A DNA stretch of 64,000 nucleotides from Isoetes taiwanensis (GCA_021234155.1 JAJEKV010000020.1:3392563-3456562), one strand, 5' to 3'. Positions 12,126 through 24,297 are shown, counted from the stretch's first letter. The notes: generated by a model not told the origin, from the letters alone. Made by a program: numbers and translations.

Positions 12126-13879
12126 TTTAATATCTTCTTTTACTTGTTTGAGCTCGTCAAAGAATCAGCTCACAAAAGATTTTTCTTCTCTGTTTTCCCC
12201 TGGCATCGACACAAGCACGTCAGCAAAATGGTAAGTTATGCTTCTCTCAATTTCTTTTGTTGTTCTATTTCTCTTTCTTTTGCTGTATGTATCTCTTTCT
12301 CAAGAAGAGCCCTGACTATGGCATCTTGTAATTGGAATAGAGATCACCATTGCTGGATTCGTAAGGCACAGAGAGGGAATGAAGCCTTGAACTAGCAAAA
12401 GAGCCCACACAGAAATAGCAAAAGTGCCACACAGATTAAAAAGGAATTTCTATGCCGAAATGGGCAGATTATATTCTGGAATTAGCAACGATGGTATGTA
12501 TACTCACGCAATCACGAATACAATCGAAAGATCGCATCTGTATCACGAATGGATGAAAGGGGAAGCCATGGATCAAGCAAGAAGCTGGAAGAAGAAGCAC
12601 AAAGCGGGAAGAAGAAGCACAAAAGAAGCACAAATGTGTTTTGTAAATTTGAATTTCACGCACGTGTTTCTTGAAATTTGAGTTCCTGCACTTTCTTTTC
12701 TTTTAACCTTCTTGTTTTCGATGCAGCCACTGATACTACAGACCCAAAGCATTTCCCGAAAACAAAACACAGGCTGATCCGGCTGAGCTTCCAGGTTTGA
12801 TTTGTTTTTATTCCTTACACATTTGTGCTTCCGTTTCTGTTTTTGACAGCCATATTTTGATTCTCACTCCTTATGTCCTGCAAAAAAAGGATGTCATCTA
12901 GGAATTGTAACCAAGAACAAATTTATCTTGGTCTATACAAGATTATTTGGGAGAACTCTGCAATTACGATTTACACCTACAGTTACACTAGCATCAAGCC
13001 TTACCTCTGCCCAGCCCCTCCTGCCAGCCCCTGTCTATTCCGGCTTCCAAATGTTGGCCCTCGCCCTGCTAATCACTCCCAAGTGCCATTTTTTCTTTTT
13101 CTGCTCCATCATCTATCATCTGCCTGTTGCTTTCGGCATCACCCAAGCACCCAGTTCTTCCCGACAGCCCTCTGATTTTGACCAGTCCAAATTTGTGAGT
13201 TTTGTTTATCTGGAGGAATTATTCAGCTTGCTAATCATAAAACCTACTGTAACAATTATTAATAGGGCCTCACCAAACAATCCGGAGCTAGAGTTTGATT
13301 TTGGTAAGCAATTTAAGTCTTTTCAGGGTTTTTATATTTGAGATTTTAAGTAGGATTTTTATATTTCAGATTTTAAGTTTGATCAATTTTGAAGCTTTTC
13401 TGCTTTCCACCATATTCACGCCAAGCGTGTGTTTCCAGCCTGTTTTGGCTTATTTTCATGCTAACAATTAGCTTTTTTTTTTTAGTTATTTTTGAGTCAA
13501 ATCAATCTTTTTGGGTATTTTCTTAGGTGAACCAAATAAATTGTTACGAAATATTTTTGAGCCTTTTCAGCTTATTTTCAAGGTAAACTAAGCAATTTTT
13601 ACGTTATGCCATGAGCTTGAGTGAATATAATATTTTATCTATTTAGAATCTTATTATTATATTTGTGTATTAGATAGGAGGAAGCACACATAAACATTTA
13701 CCTTTGAGATTATTTCAAGATATTTAGAACTTTTATTTAGGAATGCGAAACCATGTTTGATTAATTGGAACTTATTTTTAAGAATATGAAACCATGTTTG
13801 ATATCGCACCGTGGCTGCTTCTAGTTCAGAATGCATCTAGAATTGTAATTATGGCACTAACTTAGAGATTTCTATCTTT
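12126..13879. other. Large tnp2 intron or nested insertion, unidentified
   Basis: About 1.75 kb separates two tnp2 exons. From 12,854 onward it is repeated at 23,479-24,269 and 28,487 onward because the segmental duplication starts inside it. A plus-strand open frame (12,928-13,341; same frame inside 23,503-23,966) with a hydrophobic middle is preserved only because the copies are nearly identical. It matches no family I recognise. The Helitron empty site lies at 13,659/13,660. Confidence 0.5.
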
Positions 13880-14917
13880 TGTAGTACCCATGGACCCGAG
13901 GAAGCGAGGAGCTTTTACCTTCTTCTTCGATTGGCCACAATTCCCTTTTAATACCTTTATACTTTAGATCTTTCCTAGCATTTAAGGTCTCCCAATCTCC
14001 TGTAAGATGTCGCCAAAGTGAATGACTCACATTCTTGAAAATGTGCATAGGATCTAAGAGATGTGCAATCTTCAGTTCTGACCAATATTCTAAGCTATAA
14101 AATATTGAGTCTTTTCATGCCAGGTGGAGCCCCTGAACTATTTATGTCATGATCGTTCCATGTTTGCAACCAATCATGTGGACCTCTCATCAAGGGCACA
14201 TCCGATGTATCACCACGGCGAAGTTGATGACCTAATGGTAGATATTTTTGATGGCCAATATATATCATCTTCGATAGGAATGGGATCTATATGGCGTTAA
14301 CGATTGGCCACATGATGGGCATCCACATGATCCACTAGTTTGCAATCTGGAAAATACACTTTCAAATTTTAAAATCACTATTTCAAAAATAAAGTGAGCG
14401 ATGATATCATTGTACCGGATGCAACACTAAATCCGGGATAGTCGTGAATGGTGAAGCAAAGAATCCCATGGAAGATGAAATTGTGTGGTTGCCTAGAAAT
14501 GTCATACATATGTATTCCTTTCCATAAAAGATCCAATTCCTCTACAAGTGGTTCCAAGTATACATTCATATCCTTCACTTGATATTTCCCTAAAAGAATA
14601 TCATTGCATTATTTATTAAAAACCCACAACCTTATAAAAATATATTGCAAGAATATGTCAAGATATATGTACCTGGAACTATGAGGGTTAGCATTAAATG
14701 GGCTGCCTTAGTTGCCATCCAAGGTGGTATATTATAGTTTATAACAACAATGGGCCAAACACTATGGGTAGACGACATAGTGCTAAATGGACATATTCCA
14801 TCCATGCCTAAAGCGAGACGAACATTTCTTGGTTCATCCTTGAAATGTTTCCATTTGCTTTCTATTCTATTCTATTCTATATGTTTCAAGGCCTTGCCAT
14901 CAGTTGGATACCTTAAG
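13880..14917 (-). pseudogene. tnp2 transposase core, copy 1
   Basis: Minus-strand pieces read 'EPRNVRLALGMDGICPFS', 'MSSTHSVWPIVVINYNIP', 'YLEPLVEELDLLWKGIHM', 'FTIHDYPGFSVASG' and 'LLDPMHIFKNVSHSLWRH' in order. These are the conserved blocks of Transposase_21 (tnp2), the catalytic protein of CACTA elements. The upstream part is cut off at 14,917 by the LTR of a chromovirus. A (TATTC)n run at 14,861-14,880 introduces a stop within the coding part. Copy 2 lies at 28,487-29,757 with the same defects, so the damage predates the duplication. Confidence 0.9.
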
Positions 14918-14922
14918 ATTCC
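14918..14922. repeat. Target site ATTCC, left side of chromovirus
   Basis: ATTCC precedes the LTR start TGTGACG here and also at 29,758-29,762 in the duplicated copy. The matching right-hand ATTCC follows the solo LTR at 31,358-31,362. Joining the two sides restores a continuous tnp2 reading, so this is a genuine 5-bp integration duplication. Confidence 0.9.
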
Positions 14923-16857
14923 TGTGACGCTCCCTGAATATATACGACCCCCGGCCGTATACATACAGGGACTTTCCCCTCCCATGGCAACCATCTTGCC
15001 ATGGCGGGGAACCCTCCGTCGACACGGGCCATCTATGTAGAGATGCTTTCGGGTGAAGGACCTGGAGGTGTCATTAAACCACGCCTTCGATGGGCTCCTA
15101 CGTCGAGGAAGCATGAATACAAGGTTAGCACACAGCATAAATCATATATAAATAACCACCACGAAGGGTGGCACATCCATCCAAATACCAATGGCAAAGA
15201 ATATGCATCTAAACCTAAGAAATACCCCAAACCCCAGGTTCTACCCCGGTTCTGACTCCTGTGAGGATGGACTGACGGCTCGGTCTCAAGAGATCAGCAG
15301 ACAGAGGTATGACCTGGCGTTGGCTGGCATAGAACATCGGCTAGGGTTGTCCACTCCATCCGCCCCTCCTGTGCACACTTTGCAGATGGGTCGATCCACG
15401 CTATGGCCGCTAAAAGCCTTCAGGAGCCAGACTCAAGGTATCACCCTTTGAGCCTACTCCGGGGTTCATGGCCCGGTCCCCGATGAGGCAGGTCAGGGAA
15501 GCGTCCCCTTCCAGGATCACAGTGGTTCCATGGGTGAGCTAGAGAATACGTGCCGCATCAGCGACCCCCGCATCCGTACCCAACTTACTCACCCCAAATC
15601 TACTCAAAGTGCAAGATGCTCCATACGGATCACACCTCTACACCCGGGGGCGTCGGGCCCATGCCCGCCCCTCGTGGCCCCGGCTGTCGGGCCCTAGCCC
15701 ACCCAGGGAGTCTCGGGGAGCCTTTTATGTTTGGTGCAAGACCCCACCCCCACTTCACCACTGCGTCCCTTCTCTAGTGCTAAGCCAGACCATAGCGTCT
15801 ACGACCCGGTGGTCTCTTGTACACAGGCCGCAACTAATGGGAATATTACAGGGCTCTATCTAGGAGCATACTATCATATATGAGCTCAGAGGTCTCTTCC
15901 TCCCCCCCTTAAACTCTGTTTAATGAAAGCTACCAAATACTTCATAGATACATCAATCGTTTCTTAACAGAGCACCATTCATAATTGAAATGTAATCCTA
16001 TTTACCAGAGAAGGGTTAATCTCAACAAAGGCAATCAGAAAAGAGTACTGAAGTACTATCCTACAATTCACAAGCTAAACTACTACTAACCCGTGTTTAA
16101 TTTGGAACCATTATCGTGGGGTGCTTCCATATTCTTTGTACTAGGGTGGCGGCGGCGACTAGTGGTTGTTGATGGTTTGGGGAAGTCAACAAGCGATCTT
16201 TGAGGCTCAAGCTGCTCCTTGGGCTCAACCGTTCGATTATGGTTGATATGGGGGTGGTGATCCACCTTAATGGATCCAATTAGTATTCACCATGCTGGCC
16301 AATCGAGCTTGGCCAGGTGGCGCCTTCCTAAACCATAATTAACTTAATTATCCTTCTTAAATATTAATTGGGTGAAAGCATGCTACGGTGTACCACTTTT
16401 GGAACCCTCAAAAGTACCTACACTGGGTACTTTTAAAACTGGTACTTTCTACCTTTTCTTTCCATTCAAATCAATCTAAAAATTTTGAGTTGAAGGTCAA
16501 TAACATATCAATCTATAGTATTAGAGGAAGACAATATTATTAGAGACTAAAATGGATGAATAAACTCTCAAACTTATTGTTTATTGAGACATTAATGCAA
16601 GTTCCCAGTACCCAGTGTTGGGTACTTTTCTGGGTAGTTTCGCACTCCCTAAAAAGAACTTTAGATGGTACACCCTAGCATGCTTTCACCCAATTCCTTA
16701 ATTATAGGTTATTATCCTTAATAATTAAATTATCATAGCTAATTTAATCCCTTTTAGGTCAACCCCCTAGGTTACCATATCCCATGGTGGCGTATCTATA
16801 CTGGGTGACGTGTCAATATGTTTATACGTATACCGTATAAATACTTGGAACGTCACA
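14923..16857 (-). mobile_element. 3' LTR of Ty3 chromovirus
   Basis: On the minus strand this is the 3' LTR. It has ends 5'-TGTGACG...CGTCACA-3', about 1.6 kb without an inserted MITE. The same LTR stands alone at 29,763-31,357. Its inner edge is followed by a polypurine tract (16,858-16,870), which fixes the orientation. Several open frames over the LTR, on both strands, are not genes. Confidence 0.9.
16370..16691. mobile_element. MITE, 322 bp, 4-bp target duplication
   Basis: Terminal inverted repeats begin GGGTGAAAGCATGCTA and continue to about 25 bp with one mismatch. AATT is duplicated at 16,366-16,369 and 16,692-16,695. The solo LTR at 31,192-31,195 has a single AATT and no element, which is the empty site. 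A second member in opposite orientation is at 57,507-57,829. No coding capacity is present, so an autonomous partner must supply the transposase. The 4-bp duplication does not fit Tc1/mariner, Harbinger, hAT or Mutator. Confidence 0.92.
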
Positions 16858-16870
16858 TTCTCCCCTCCTT
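16858..16870 (-). promoter_or_regulatory. Polypurine tract
   Basis: The minus strand reads AAGGAGGGGAGAA directly before the 3' LTR. This is the usual primer site for plus-strand DNA synthesis in LTR retrotransposons. Confidence 0.85.
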
Positions 16871-17450
16871 AGAATTAATGATGTCCTCAGCATTGGGGTT
16901 AGATACAAATATAGGAAATCACATTATGAAGGAAGATAATTCCTTATTTCCGAAGGTAATATATTAAAACTTTAAAGTTTAAAACAGTTTAAGCAGCGAG
17001 GTGCATTTCACATGATTATCATAATCAAAAAGTTCAAGGACCTAAGTCCAATACCCACATCAGAGTAACCACAAAACAAGACGTGTAGACAAAATAAAAC
17101 TGAAGAAATTGGGCCATCAGCAACCCTCTAACATGGGCAGGTCACGTACTACTCACTGGCCTGCACATGTCAGTATATCAGTATATATAATTAGATTGTG
17201 GTTGAAGGGACCACCCCCTTATAATAAATAAAAGAAAACTCTACCTACCAAGGAACCTATCATGTCTATGGTTTGCAATTCATTGCAGCATAGGGAATGG
17301 TCAAGTTCCCATTGTAGCCGAGATGAACGCGGCCTATCAACTATATGTTCTCCAAGCAAGTCGTGGTCATGTCAACATTGGCAGTACACCACGTCCTAGA
17401 GAACACAAAGGTGATCTCATCATCGGTAACTATTATTATTTATGATGCAT

Positions 17451-18137
17451 CTACCCCTCTAGAGTGCTACTCTTGGCAATCAAGCTTCCAAGCTTACCGC
17501 CGGCTGCGGGGTTGATAGCATCGTTGATGGTGCGGCCTTGAGATTCTCGCATGAAGTCCGGATAGTGCTTCTCAAGGTCTATCTTCATCACCCAGGTAGC
17601 ATCCTCAACTGGTAAGTGCTTCCACTTAACCAAGTATTGAAACATTTGAGTCCTTTTGGTTTGTTTATAAGCTCGATCAAGAAGAGCTTCAGGCACTATC
17701 TCCAGCTGCTCCTCTGTCATTTCTAGGAGGGTTGGGGTATCCAAAACCTCCTCTGGGTCAGGGGTGTGTTGTTTCAGAAGGCTCACGTGAAAGACCTTGT
17801 GGATCTTCAAGCAGGGAGGCAAATCCAAGCGATATGCCTGCTCTCCAACACGTTCAATAATTTTGAACGGCCCAGCCCATCTGGGTGCCAACTTCTTACA
17901 GTTGCCAATCCTAAGCTTGGCTTGTTTTACTTTAATCTTAAGCCAAACAGACTTGCCCACCTGGAAAATGCGTGGGGTTCTGTGCTTATCGGCTACACTC
18001 TTCTGACGACTGCGTGCAGCTAATAAAACCACGAACTTCTTCGACCACAGCGTGCATCTCCAAGAGGAGTTGTTGAGAAACCTCCACTTTAGAAATGGGG
18101 TTATGCCATGTGTCTGGAGTAAGACATTGATAACCAT
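17451..18137 (-). pseudogene. Integrase C-terminus and chromodomain
   Basis: The frame carries 'FQVGKSVWLKIKVKQAKL', 'KLAPRWAGPFKIIERVGE', 'YRLDLPPCLKIHKVFHVS' (integrase C-terminal GPY/F-type module) and then 'FQYLVKWKHLPVEDATWV', a chromodomain with the aromatic cage-type W residues. In chromoviruses this domain steers integration toward marked chromatin. It is in a different frame from the upstream pol part, overlapping it at 17,986-18,137, so at least one frameshift separates them. Confidence 0.9.
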
Positions 18138-19851
18138 AATTTATCATAAAGGGAGACATTCGGGAAGACTCCTGTTTCATGCTGTTGTAGGCAAACTCGA
18201 CCAGGTAAATATAGTCAGCCCATTGTGATTGCTTACTCCACACATAACTTCGTAGCATATCCTCTATAATGCGATTGGTACGCTCTGTCTGCCCATCTGT
18301 TTGAGGATGATATGCCGTACTCATAGTAAGCTTGGTCTGGATGGTGGCAAAGAAATCTTTCCAGAATGCACTTACGAATTTGGGATCCCTGTCAGATATA
18401 ATAACGCGTGGCATTCCGTGTAATCTGAAGATCTCCTTGGCAAATAGCAGAGCGGTATCAAAGGCTGTATCCGTGGTCCGACATGGCAAGAAATGAGCCA
18501 TTTTTGACAATTTGTCGACCACTACCATCAATGCATCGTATCCACGGAGAGTACGTGGAAGGCCCACAATGAAATCCATGGTTATCACTTCCCACTTAGC
18601 ATTGGGCACGTCCAGTGGTTGCAAGACTCCTGGAATCCTTAATTGCTCAGCCTTGGTTTGTTGACACACTTGACACTCCTTAATGTACCTGGCAATGTCC
18701 TTCTTCATCGAAGGCCAGAAATAACTGGAGCGGATCTTAAAGTAGGTCTTCATAAACCCTGCATGTCCAGCTATTGGGCTGTTGTGTGTGTCATGGAGAA
18801 TCAGCTTACGTACTCCTGAAGTCTCAGGTACACACAACTTATCCTTGTAAAATAACAAGTTGCCTTCTTTCTTATACGAACGGAAAGCGTCACGCTCCTT
18901 ATCCGTGCGAGCTTCCTTAGCCAAACTATCCCAAACATTACGGAACTCGGGATCCGTGGCCAAGGTTTGTTCTATCTGTTTCCCAAACTCACTGGTGAGT
19001 GTAGAAATTGCATTACAATGGGTTCGGGTTACCGAGGGATGGCGTGACAGCGCATCCACAACCACATTGTGCTTGCCAGGCTTATACATAATCTCAAAAT
19101 CATATTCCTCCAGAAATTCCATCCATCGTCTTTGACGGAGGTTGAGATTCGGCTGGGTGAATAAATAACGGAGGCTTTGATGATCCGTATCTAACTGGAA
19201 TCTTCTACCAAGAAGATAGTGTCTCCATATCCGCAGGGCACGAACAACGGCTAACAATTCCTGATCATGGGTAGGGTATCGCTGCTCTGTCTCGTTCATT
19301 TTCTTTGAATCATAGGCAATAACCCTTCCCTCCTGCATTAGGACTCCACCGGTGGCAATTTTACTGGCATCCGTTGCTACGAGTTTATTCTTCTCAGGAT
19401 CGGGCAATGTGAGAACTGGTGCTGGCGTTAAGGCATCTTTAAGCTGCTGGAAACTTCCCTGAACCTTTGCCTTCCAGTGTTCCATCCAATCGTTCACCTT
19501 CTCATGTTTTGTAAGATTTGTAAGAGGTGCTGCAATCTTTGCAAAATCCTTTACAAATTTCCGATAATATCCTGCTAACCCCAAGAAACTTCGGACCTCG
19601 GAAACATTACCTGGAACAGGCCAGTCCCTCACTGCCTCTATCTTTGCCAGATCTGTAGCAATTCCCTCTGCAGAAATGACATGGCCCAAATAATCGACCT
19701 TCGGAGTGGCAAACTTGCATTTAGAGAACTTGGCAAAGAGCTGATGACGTCTTAGCTTTTGTAGGGCCAATCTAAGATGTTTCTCATGCTCCTCCAGAGT
19801 CTTACTGTAGATGAGAATGTCGTCAAAGAAAATAACAACAAAATCATCCAA
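17986..19851 (-). pseudogene. Ty3 pol: RT palm, RNase H, integrase
   Basis: A 621-codon frame starts right after a stop. It opens with the RT catalytic block '[18 protein letters not shown]', then '[18 protein letters not shown]'. RNase H follows ('[14 protein letters not shown]', '[10 protein letters not shown]'), then the integrase zinc region ('[10 protein letters not shown] ... CQVCQQTK') and the integrase core with its acidic residues in '[10 protein letters not shown]', '[16 protein letters not shown]' and '[15 protein letters not shown]'. The frame is long for a dead element, suggesting modest age. The in-frame stop immediately 5' and the frameshift at the 3' end still prevent a full polyprotein. 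Confidence 0.95.
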
Positions 19852-19854
19852 GTA

Positions 19855-20127
19855 TTATCGGAAGACATCATTCATCAATCGCATGAAAGTTGCGGGGGCA
19901 TTAGTTAATCCAAAAGGCATAACAGTAAACTCATAATGTCCATATCTAGTGCGAAAAGCAGATTTATAGATGTCCTCCTCTTTAATCCTTATCTGATGGT
20001 ATCCGGAGCGTAGATCAATCTTTGAGAAATACTTGGCCCCTTGCAACTGGTCCATTAGACTAGGCAAAGCATAGCGATTCTTGATGGTATGCTTGTTGAG
20101 TTGCCGATAATCAATACACATCCTCAA
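19855..20127 (-). pseudogene. Ty3 pol: RT fingers
   Basis: '[18 protein letters not shown]', '[18 protein letters not shown]' and '[18 protein letters not shown]' are the N-terminal blocks of Ty3 reverse transcriptase. The frame ends in TAA at 19,852-19,854, one codon before the YLDDF block of the next frame. It is a single nonsense change and not a length change. Confidence 0.95.
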
Positions 20128-20129
20128 GG

Positions 20130-22190
20130 AGCCATCTTTTTTCTTAACAAAAAGAATAGGAGCGCCAAAAGGCGAAACACTAGGTCGAATGAAACCTAGG
20201 TTTAGTAACTCTGAAGTTGCTTCTTAAGTTACGCCAACTCACGGGGACTCATACGATGCACGGGGCCTTCTTTGGTAGGTTTAGTACACGGTTCCAAAGC
20301 TATCTCACATTCCACCCCTCTAAAAGGAGGAAAGCTTACGGATCTCATCCGGAAAAAGATCACCAAATTCTCGGAGAAGATTAGCAATCCCTTCCGGCAA
20401 GGTATCGATTACTTGCTTACGTTTTAGCATCGACTCAATGGAGGCAAGTGTAATGACGCAAAGGAGCTTTTCCTTAGCGTATAGCTTTATCTAACGCACG
20501 ATGGACATAGACGCATAATAGGATTGAATGGTTCACCTTTTATAGTCACGCGGGCTCCATTGGCTGCGTTGAAGGTAACTTCCCGTTTCCGCTGATCACG
20601 TTGGCCTTTGCGGATGCCAAGAATTCCATACCAACAATGAGGTCAGTATTTGCCAATATCCATTAACTTCGGCACCCAAAGCAAGCGGTGCACACGCAAC
20701 CGTGCATCTTGAGATTAATCACGGCGGCCATGAGTATGTCACGACCTTACCAGCGGCTAAAGTGGCCCGGGCCTCGGTCGGGACCTCAAGGTTTCAAGCT
20801 GCAATACAGGCCATTCTAGGAGAAGCAAAATTATGTGTACTTCCGTATCCATAAAAATTACAAAAGGCTTCTTGTCTACTTGACCTATAGTGGAAATGAG
20901 CCAGGTGACTTCCGGCATTGCCCGGTTTCTATAGCTTTTAAGGATATGAGGCGCACCGCGTGAATATATTCGGGAGCCTCCTCCTCAACGGTAGTGTTGT
21001 CTCAAGATCGTCCCAATCGAGGTCTCCGCCATGGCGGTAGGGCGTCTGCGTAACATAAGGACAATTCTGCATGAAGTGCCCGGGCCGCATACACCTGTAG
21101 CATGCCTTATCTCGGCGGAGCTGTTCTCGAGCCTCTTTGGGAATAGACTGTAAGAGGTTCCGAACTTCCTTTCTGACACCTTTGTTAGGTTTTATCGGCC
21201 GTCTTGAAGGTGACTTTCTTTCTGGCGGCCGTAAGAGTTCTCATTGGGGAGGGCCCCTTGACTTGGCGGCGGGGTTTATAAGGTGTGGACGGCCGTGGCT
21301 ACGAGTAAGGAGCAGGACGCGGATACTGGTTCCTTGGTGTCTCCTCTTTGAGGCTCAATGCTTTAGCCTCAGCCTCCGCAACTGATTTCGGGTCTATGGC
21401 CTTAACCATTCGTTTAATTGAAGGGGCCAACCCTTCAATGTAGCCCTCCACCGCCCCTCTTTTCATTCATACCGGTACATACAGTCTCAAAGCGCATAAA
21501 TTCATCGATTAAGCTGAACCGACATACCCTTACGCTCTAACTTTGTAGAAGGTGCGAATTTGTTGGCATTTGTGCGCCGAGGCACATAATGCGACTTAAA
21601 AGCTTTAGCAAACTTTTGAACTTGCACACCTTACGTCCGGATGCTTGGCTCTAGCATAGCCCTTCCACCAAATACGGGCAGCTCTCTAAAAGGTTTGTGG
21701 TGGCAACCTTTCTGTATCCTTTTACTACGTCATGCCATAGGATTTACGAATTCCTTCATTTAGATCCAACCAGGACTCGTGCATTCATCCGCCTCTAGAT
21801 TTTCCATCAAAGCGGGCGGTTTCCTATTCTTCCATATACTAGTTATGGTCGTATCAACCGCCTTGCGGTACTCCTTATCCGGGCTTTGCATGGTCACCGG
21901 TGACCGATGAAGCGACTCGAGGAGGACCGCGAAGTGGGTTGTGATTGTGAGGAGGTGGCGCTATCCCTAGAAGAACTCAGGCCCGGCGTTTAGAGCGGGG
22001 CCTTCTACGTGTAGTTCTGGGCTGGTTTGAGGTGGAGATGGGCATTGTGTAGGTGGATCACGTGTGCGGAGGTAACTCCGGTCCGTCTTCTTGTATGTGC
22101 TGTGGTGGGTTGACATGCAACACATAAGCTTGCAACTCGCCTAATTGTCTCTTCATTAACATAAGTTCCTGCTCAGGTGTTAGTCTACTG
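20130..22190 (-). pseudogene. Ty3 gag and protease region, frame-broken
   Basis: At 21,108-21,063 the minus strand encodes C-Y-R-C-M-R-P-G-H-F-M-Q-N-C, a CCHC zinc knuckle (C-x2-C-x4-H-x4-C) of the nucleocapsid. Upstream, gag-like pieces such as 'LAPSIKRMVKAIDPKSV' and 'EAEAKALSLKEETPRNQY' fall in different frames. The protease region (20,130-20,980) has many small indels and no intact active-site block that I could confirm. Indel density is visibly higher than in pol. Confidence 0.75.
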
Positions 22191-22644
22191 GCATTTGAGG
22201 GTGTCTGTCAGGCGGCGTTGCGTTCCCCGTCTATATCGAGCATGAAAAAGTATAAGCAGAATTAGTGACATAAAGTCGCACAAAAATACCATTTTGGATA
22301 GGTTAGAGAGACTACAAGAAAAAGTACAATAGCAAAGATCCTTATTACAGGTAGAAACAGTCATTACATTAATGTTGAGTACATTGATAGTGACAGAAGT
22401 TAATACAAAGACATAATACAAGAACAGGTATTATACATTGGACATTTGAAGTTCAACTCACATATGACATCAAAAGAACACAACTGAGGGAACCGGGCCT
22501 AGGGGTTCGCAAATGGGTACAAGATTGAATAGCGAACACTTTCACGTACAGCCCTAACGAGCTTGTATCGTGCCCAGGCTTGGACTATTACAGATTGGTA
22601 ATCTAGCGTTGGGCTAATAATAAGGAGATTAAAAAGCCTCCTTA
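22191..22644. other. Chromovirus 5' leader or foreign filler
   Basis: The expected 5' LTR edge (TGTGACG...) and primer-binding site are not seen. About 150 bp before the LTR similarity resumes at 22,645 has no match in the left or solo LTR. It could be the true U5 of a related LTR subfamily or inserted DNA. Confidence 0.4.
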
Positions 22645-23478
22645 ATACATACGGGGACTTTCCCCTCCCATGGCAACCATCTTGCCATGAGCAGGGCCCT
22701 CCGTCTGACCCGGGCCATCTACGTAGAGATGCTCGGGTGAAGGACACGGAGGTGTCATTCGGCCCACGCCTTCGATGGGCTCCTACGTCGCGGAAGCATG
22801 AATACAAGGTTAGCACACAGCATAAATCATATACAAATAACCACCACGAAGGGTGGCACATCCATCCAAATACCAACGGCAAAGAATATGCATATAAACC
22901 TAAGAAATACCCCAAACCCCAGGTTCTGACTCTTGTGAGGATGGACTGACGGCTCGGTCTCAAGAGAGGTATGACCTGGCGTTGGCTGGCATAGAACATC
23001 GGCTCGGGTTGTCCACTCCATCCGCCCCTCCTGTGCACACTTTGCAGATGGGTCGATCCACGCTATGGCTTCGCTAAAGCCTTCCGGAGACGCAGACTCA
23101 AGGTATCACCCTTTGAGCCTACTCCAAGGTTCATGACGCCCCGGTCCGATGAGGCAGGTCAGGGAAGCGTCCCCTTCCAGGATCACAGTGGTTCCATGGG
23201 TGAGCTAGAGAATACGTGCCGCATCAGCGACCCCTGCATCCGTACCCAACTTACTCACCCTAAATCTACTCAAAGTGCAAGATGCTCCATACGGATCACA
23301 CCTCTACACCCAGGGAGCGTCAGGCCCATACCCGGCCCTCTACGTGACCGGCTATCAGGCCTAGCCCACTGTAGGAGTCTCAGGAGCCTTTTATGTTCGT
23401 GCAAGACCCCACCCCCACTTCACCACTGCGTCCCTTCTCTAGTGCTAAGCCAGACCATAGCGTCTACGACCCGGTCTC
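22645..23478 (-). mobile_element. Truncated 5' LTR
   Basis: From 'atacggggactttcccctcccatgg' words onward this follows the LTR, and is closer to the solo LTR at 29,763 than to the left LTR (shared 'gctcgggtgaaggacac'). It stops inside the LTR at 'gcgtctacgacccggt', where 23,479 jumps to the CACTA intron. That jump is the junction of the tandem duplication. Confidence 0.85.
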
Positions 23479-24269
23479 ATTTTGATTCTCACTCCTTATG
23501 TCCTGCAAAAAAAGGATGTCATCTAGGAATTGTAACCAAGAACAAATTTATCTTGGTCTATACAAGATTATTTGGGAGAACTCTGCAATTACGATTTACA
23601 CCTATAGTTACACTAGCATCAAGCCTTACCTCTGCCCAGCCCCTCCTGTCAGCCCCTGTCTATTCCGGCTTCCAAATGTTGGCCCTCGCCCTGCTAATCA
23701 CTCCCAAGTGCCATTTTTTCTTTTTCTGCTCCATTATCTATCATCTGCCTGTTGCTTTCGGCATCACCCAAGCACCCAGTTCTTCCCGACAGCCCTCTGA
23801 TTTTGACCAGTCCAAATTTGTGAGTTTTGTTTATCTGGAGGAATTATTCAGCTTGCTAATCATAAAACCTACTGTAACAATTATTAATAGGGCCTCACCA
23901 AACAATCCAGAGCTAGAGTTTGATTTTGGTAAGCAATTTAAGTCTTTTCAGGGTTTTCATATTTGAGATTTTAAGTAGGATTTTTATATTTCAGATTTTA
24001 AGTTTGATCAATTTTGAAGCTTTTCTGCTTTCCACCATATTCACGCCAAGTGTTTTGGCTTATTTTCATGCTAACAATTAGCTTTTTTTTTTTAGTTATT
24101 TTTGAGTCAAATCAATCTTTTTGGGTATTTTCTTAAGTGAACCAAATAAATTGTTACGAAATATTTTTGAGCCTTTTCAGCTTATTTTCAAGGTAAACTA
24201 AGCAATTTTTACGTTATGCCATGAGCTTGAGTGAATATAATATTTTATCTATTTAGAATCTTATTATTA
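23479..24269 (-). repeat. Start of duplicated CACTA segment
   Basis: Collinear with 12,854-13,659 and nearly identical. It is interrupted at 24,270 by a Helitron and resumes at 28,487. A 277-codon plus-strand open frame crossing the LTR/CACTA junction (23,133-23,966) is a chance chimera and not a gene. Confidence 0.92.
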
Positions 24270-24280
24270 CTAGTTATGGT

Positions 24281-24297
24281 GCCCGGCGTTGCCGGGC
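24281..24297 (-). terminator. Helitron 3' hairpin
   Basis: GCCCGGC and GCCGGGC form a perfect 7-bp stem with a three-base loop. In Helitrons this structure just before CTRR acts as the rolling-circle termination signal. Confidence 0.93.

Larger units (their letters stand above)
16858..22644 (-). mobile_element. Ty3/gypsy chromovirus internal region, degenerate
   Basis: Going 5' to 3' on the minus strand: a frame-broken gag with a zinc knuckle, a degraded protease area, reverse transcriptase, RNase H, integrase and a C-terminal chromodomain. This order with a chromodomain defines a chromovirus. The stretch 16,871-17,450 holds no reading frame and is the 3' untranslated part. Stops and frameshifts mean the copy is dead. 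I could not find a convincing primer-binding site beside the right LTR remnant. Confidence 0.9.

Noticed and set aside
14750-15138. Several open frames over the LTR start
   Set aside because: They are antisense to tnp2 or lie in the LTR, and recur with the LTR copies at 29,590 and 22,737.
23133-23966. 277-codon open frame on the plus strand
   Set aside because: It crosses the junction between a truncated LTR and a CACTA intron. The two halves are parts of unrelated non-coding repeats.
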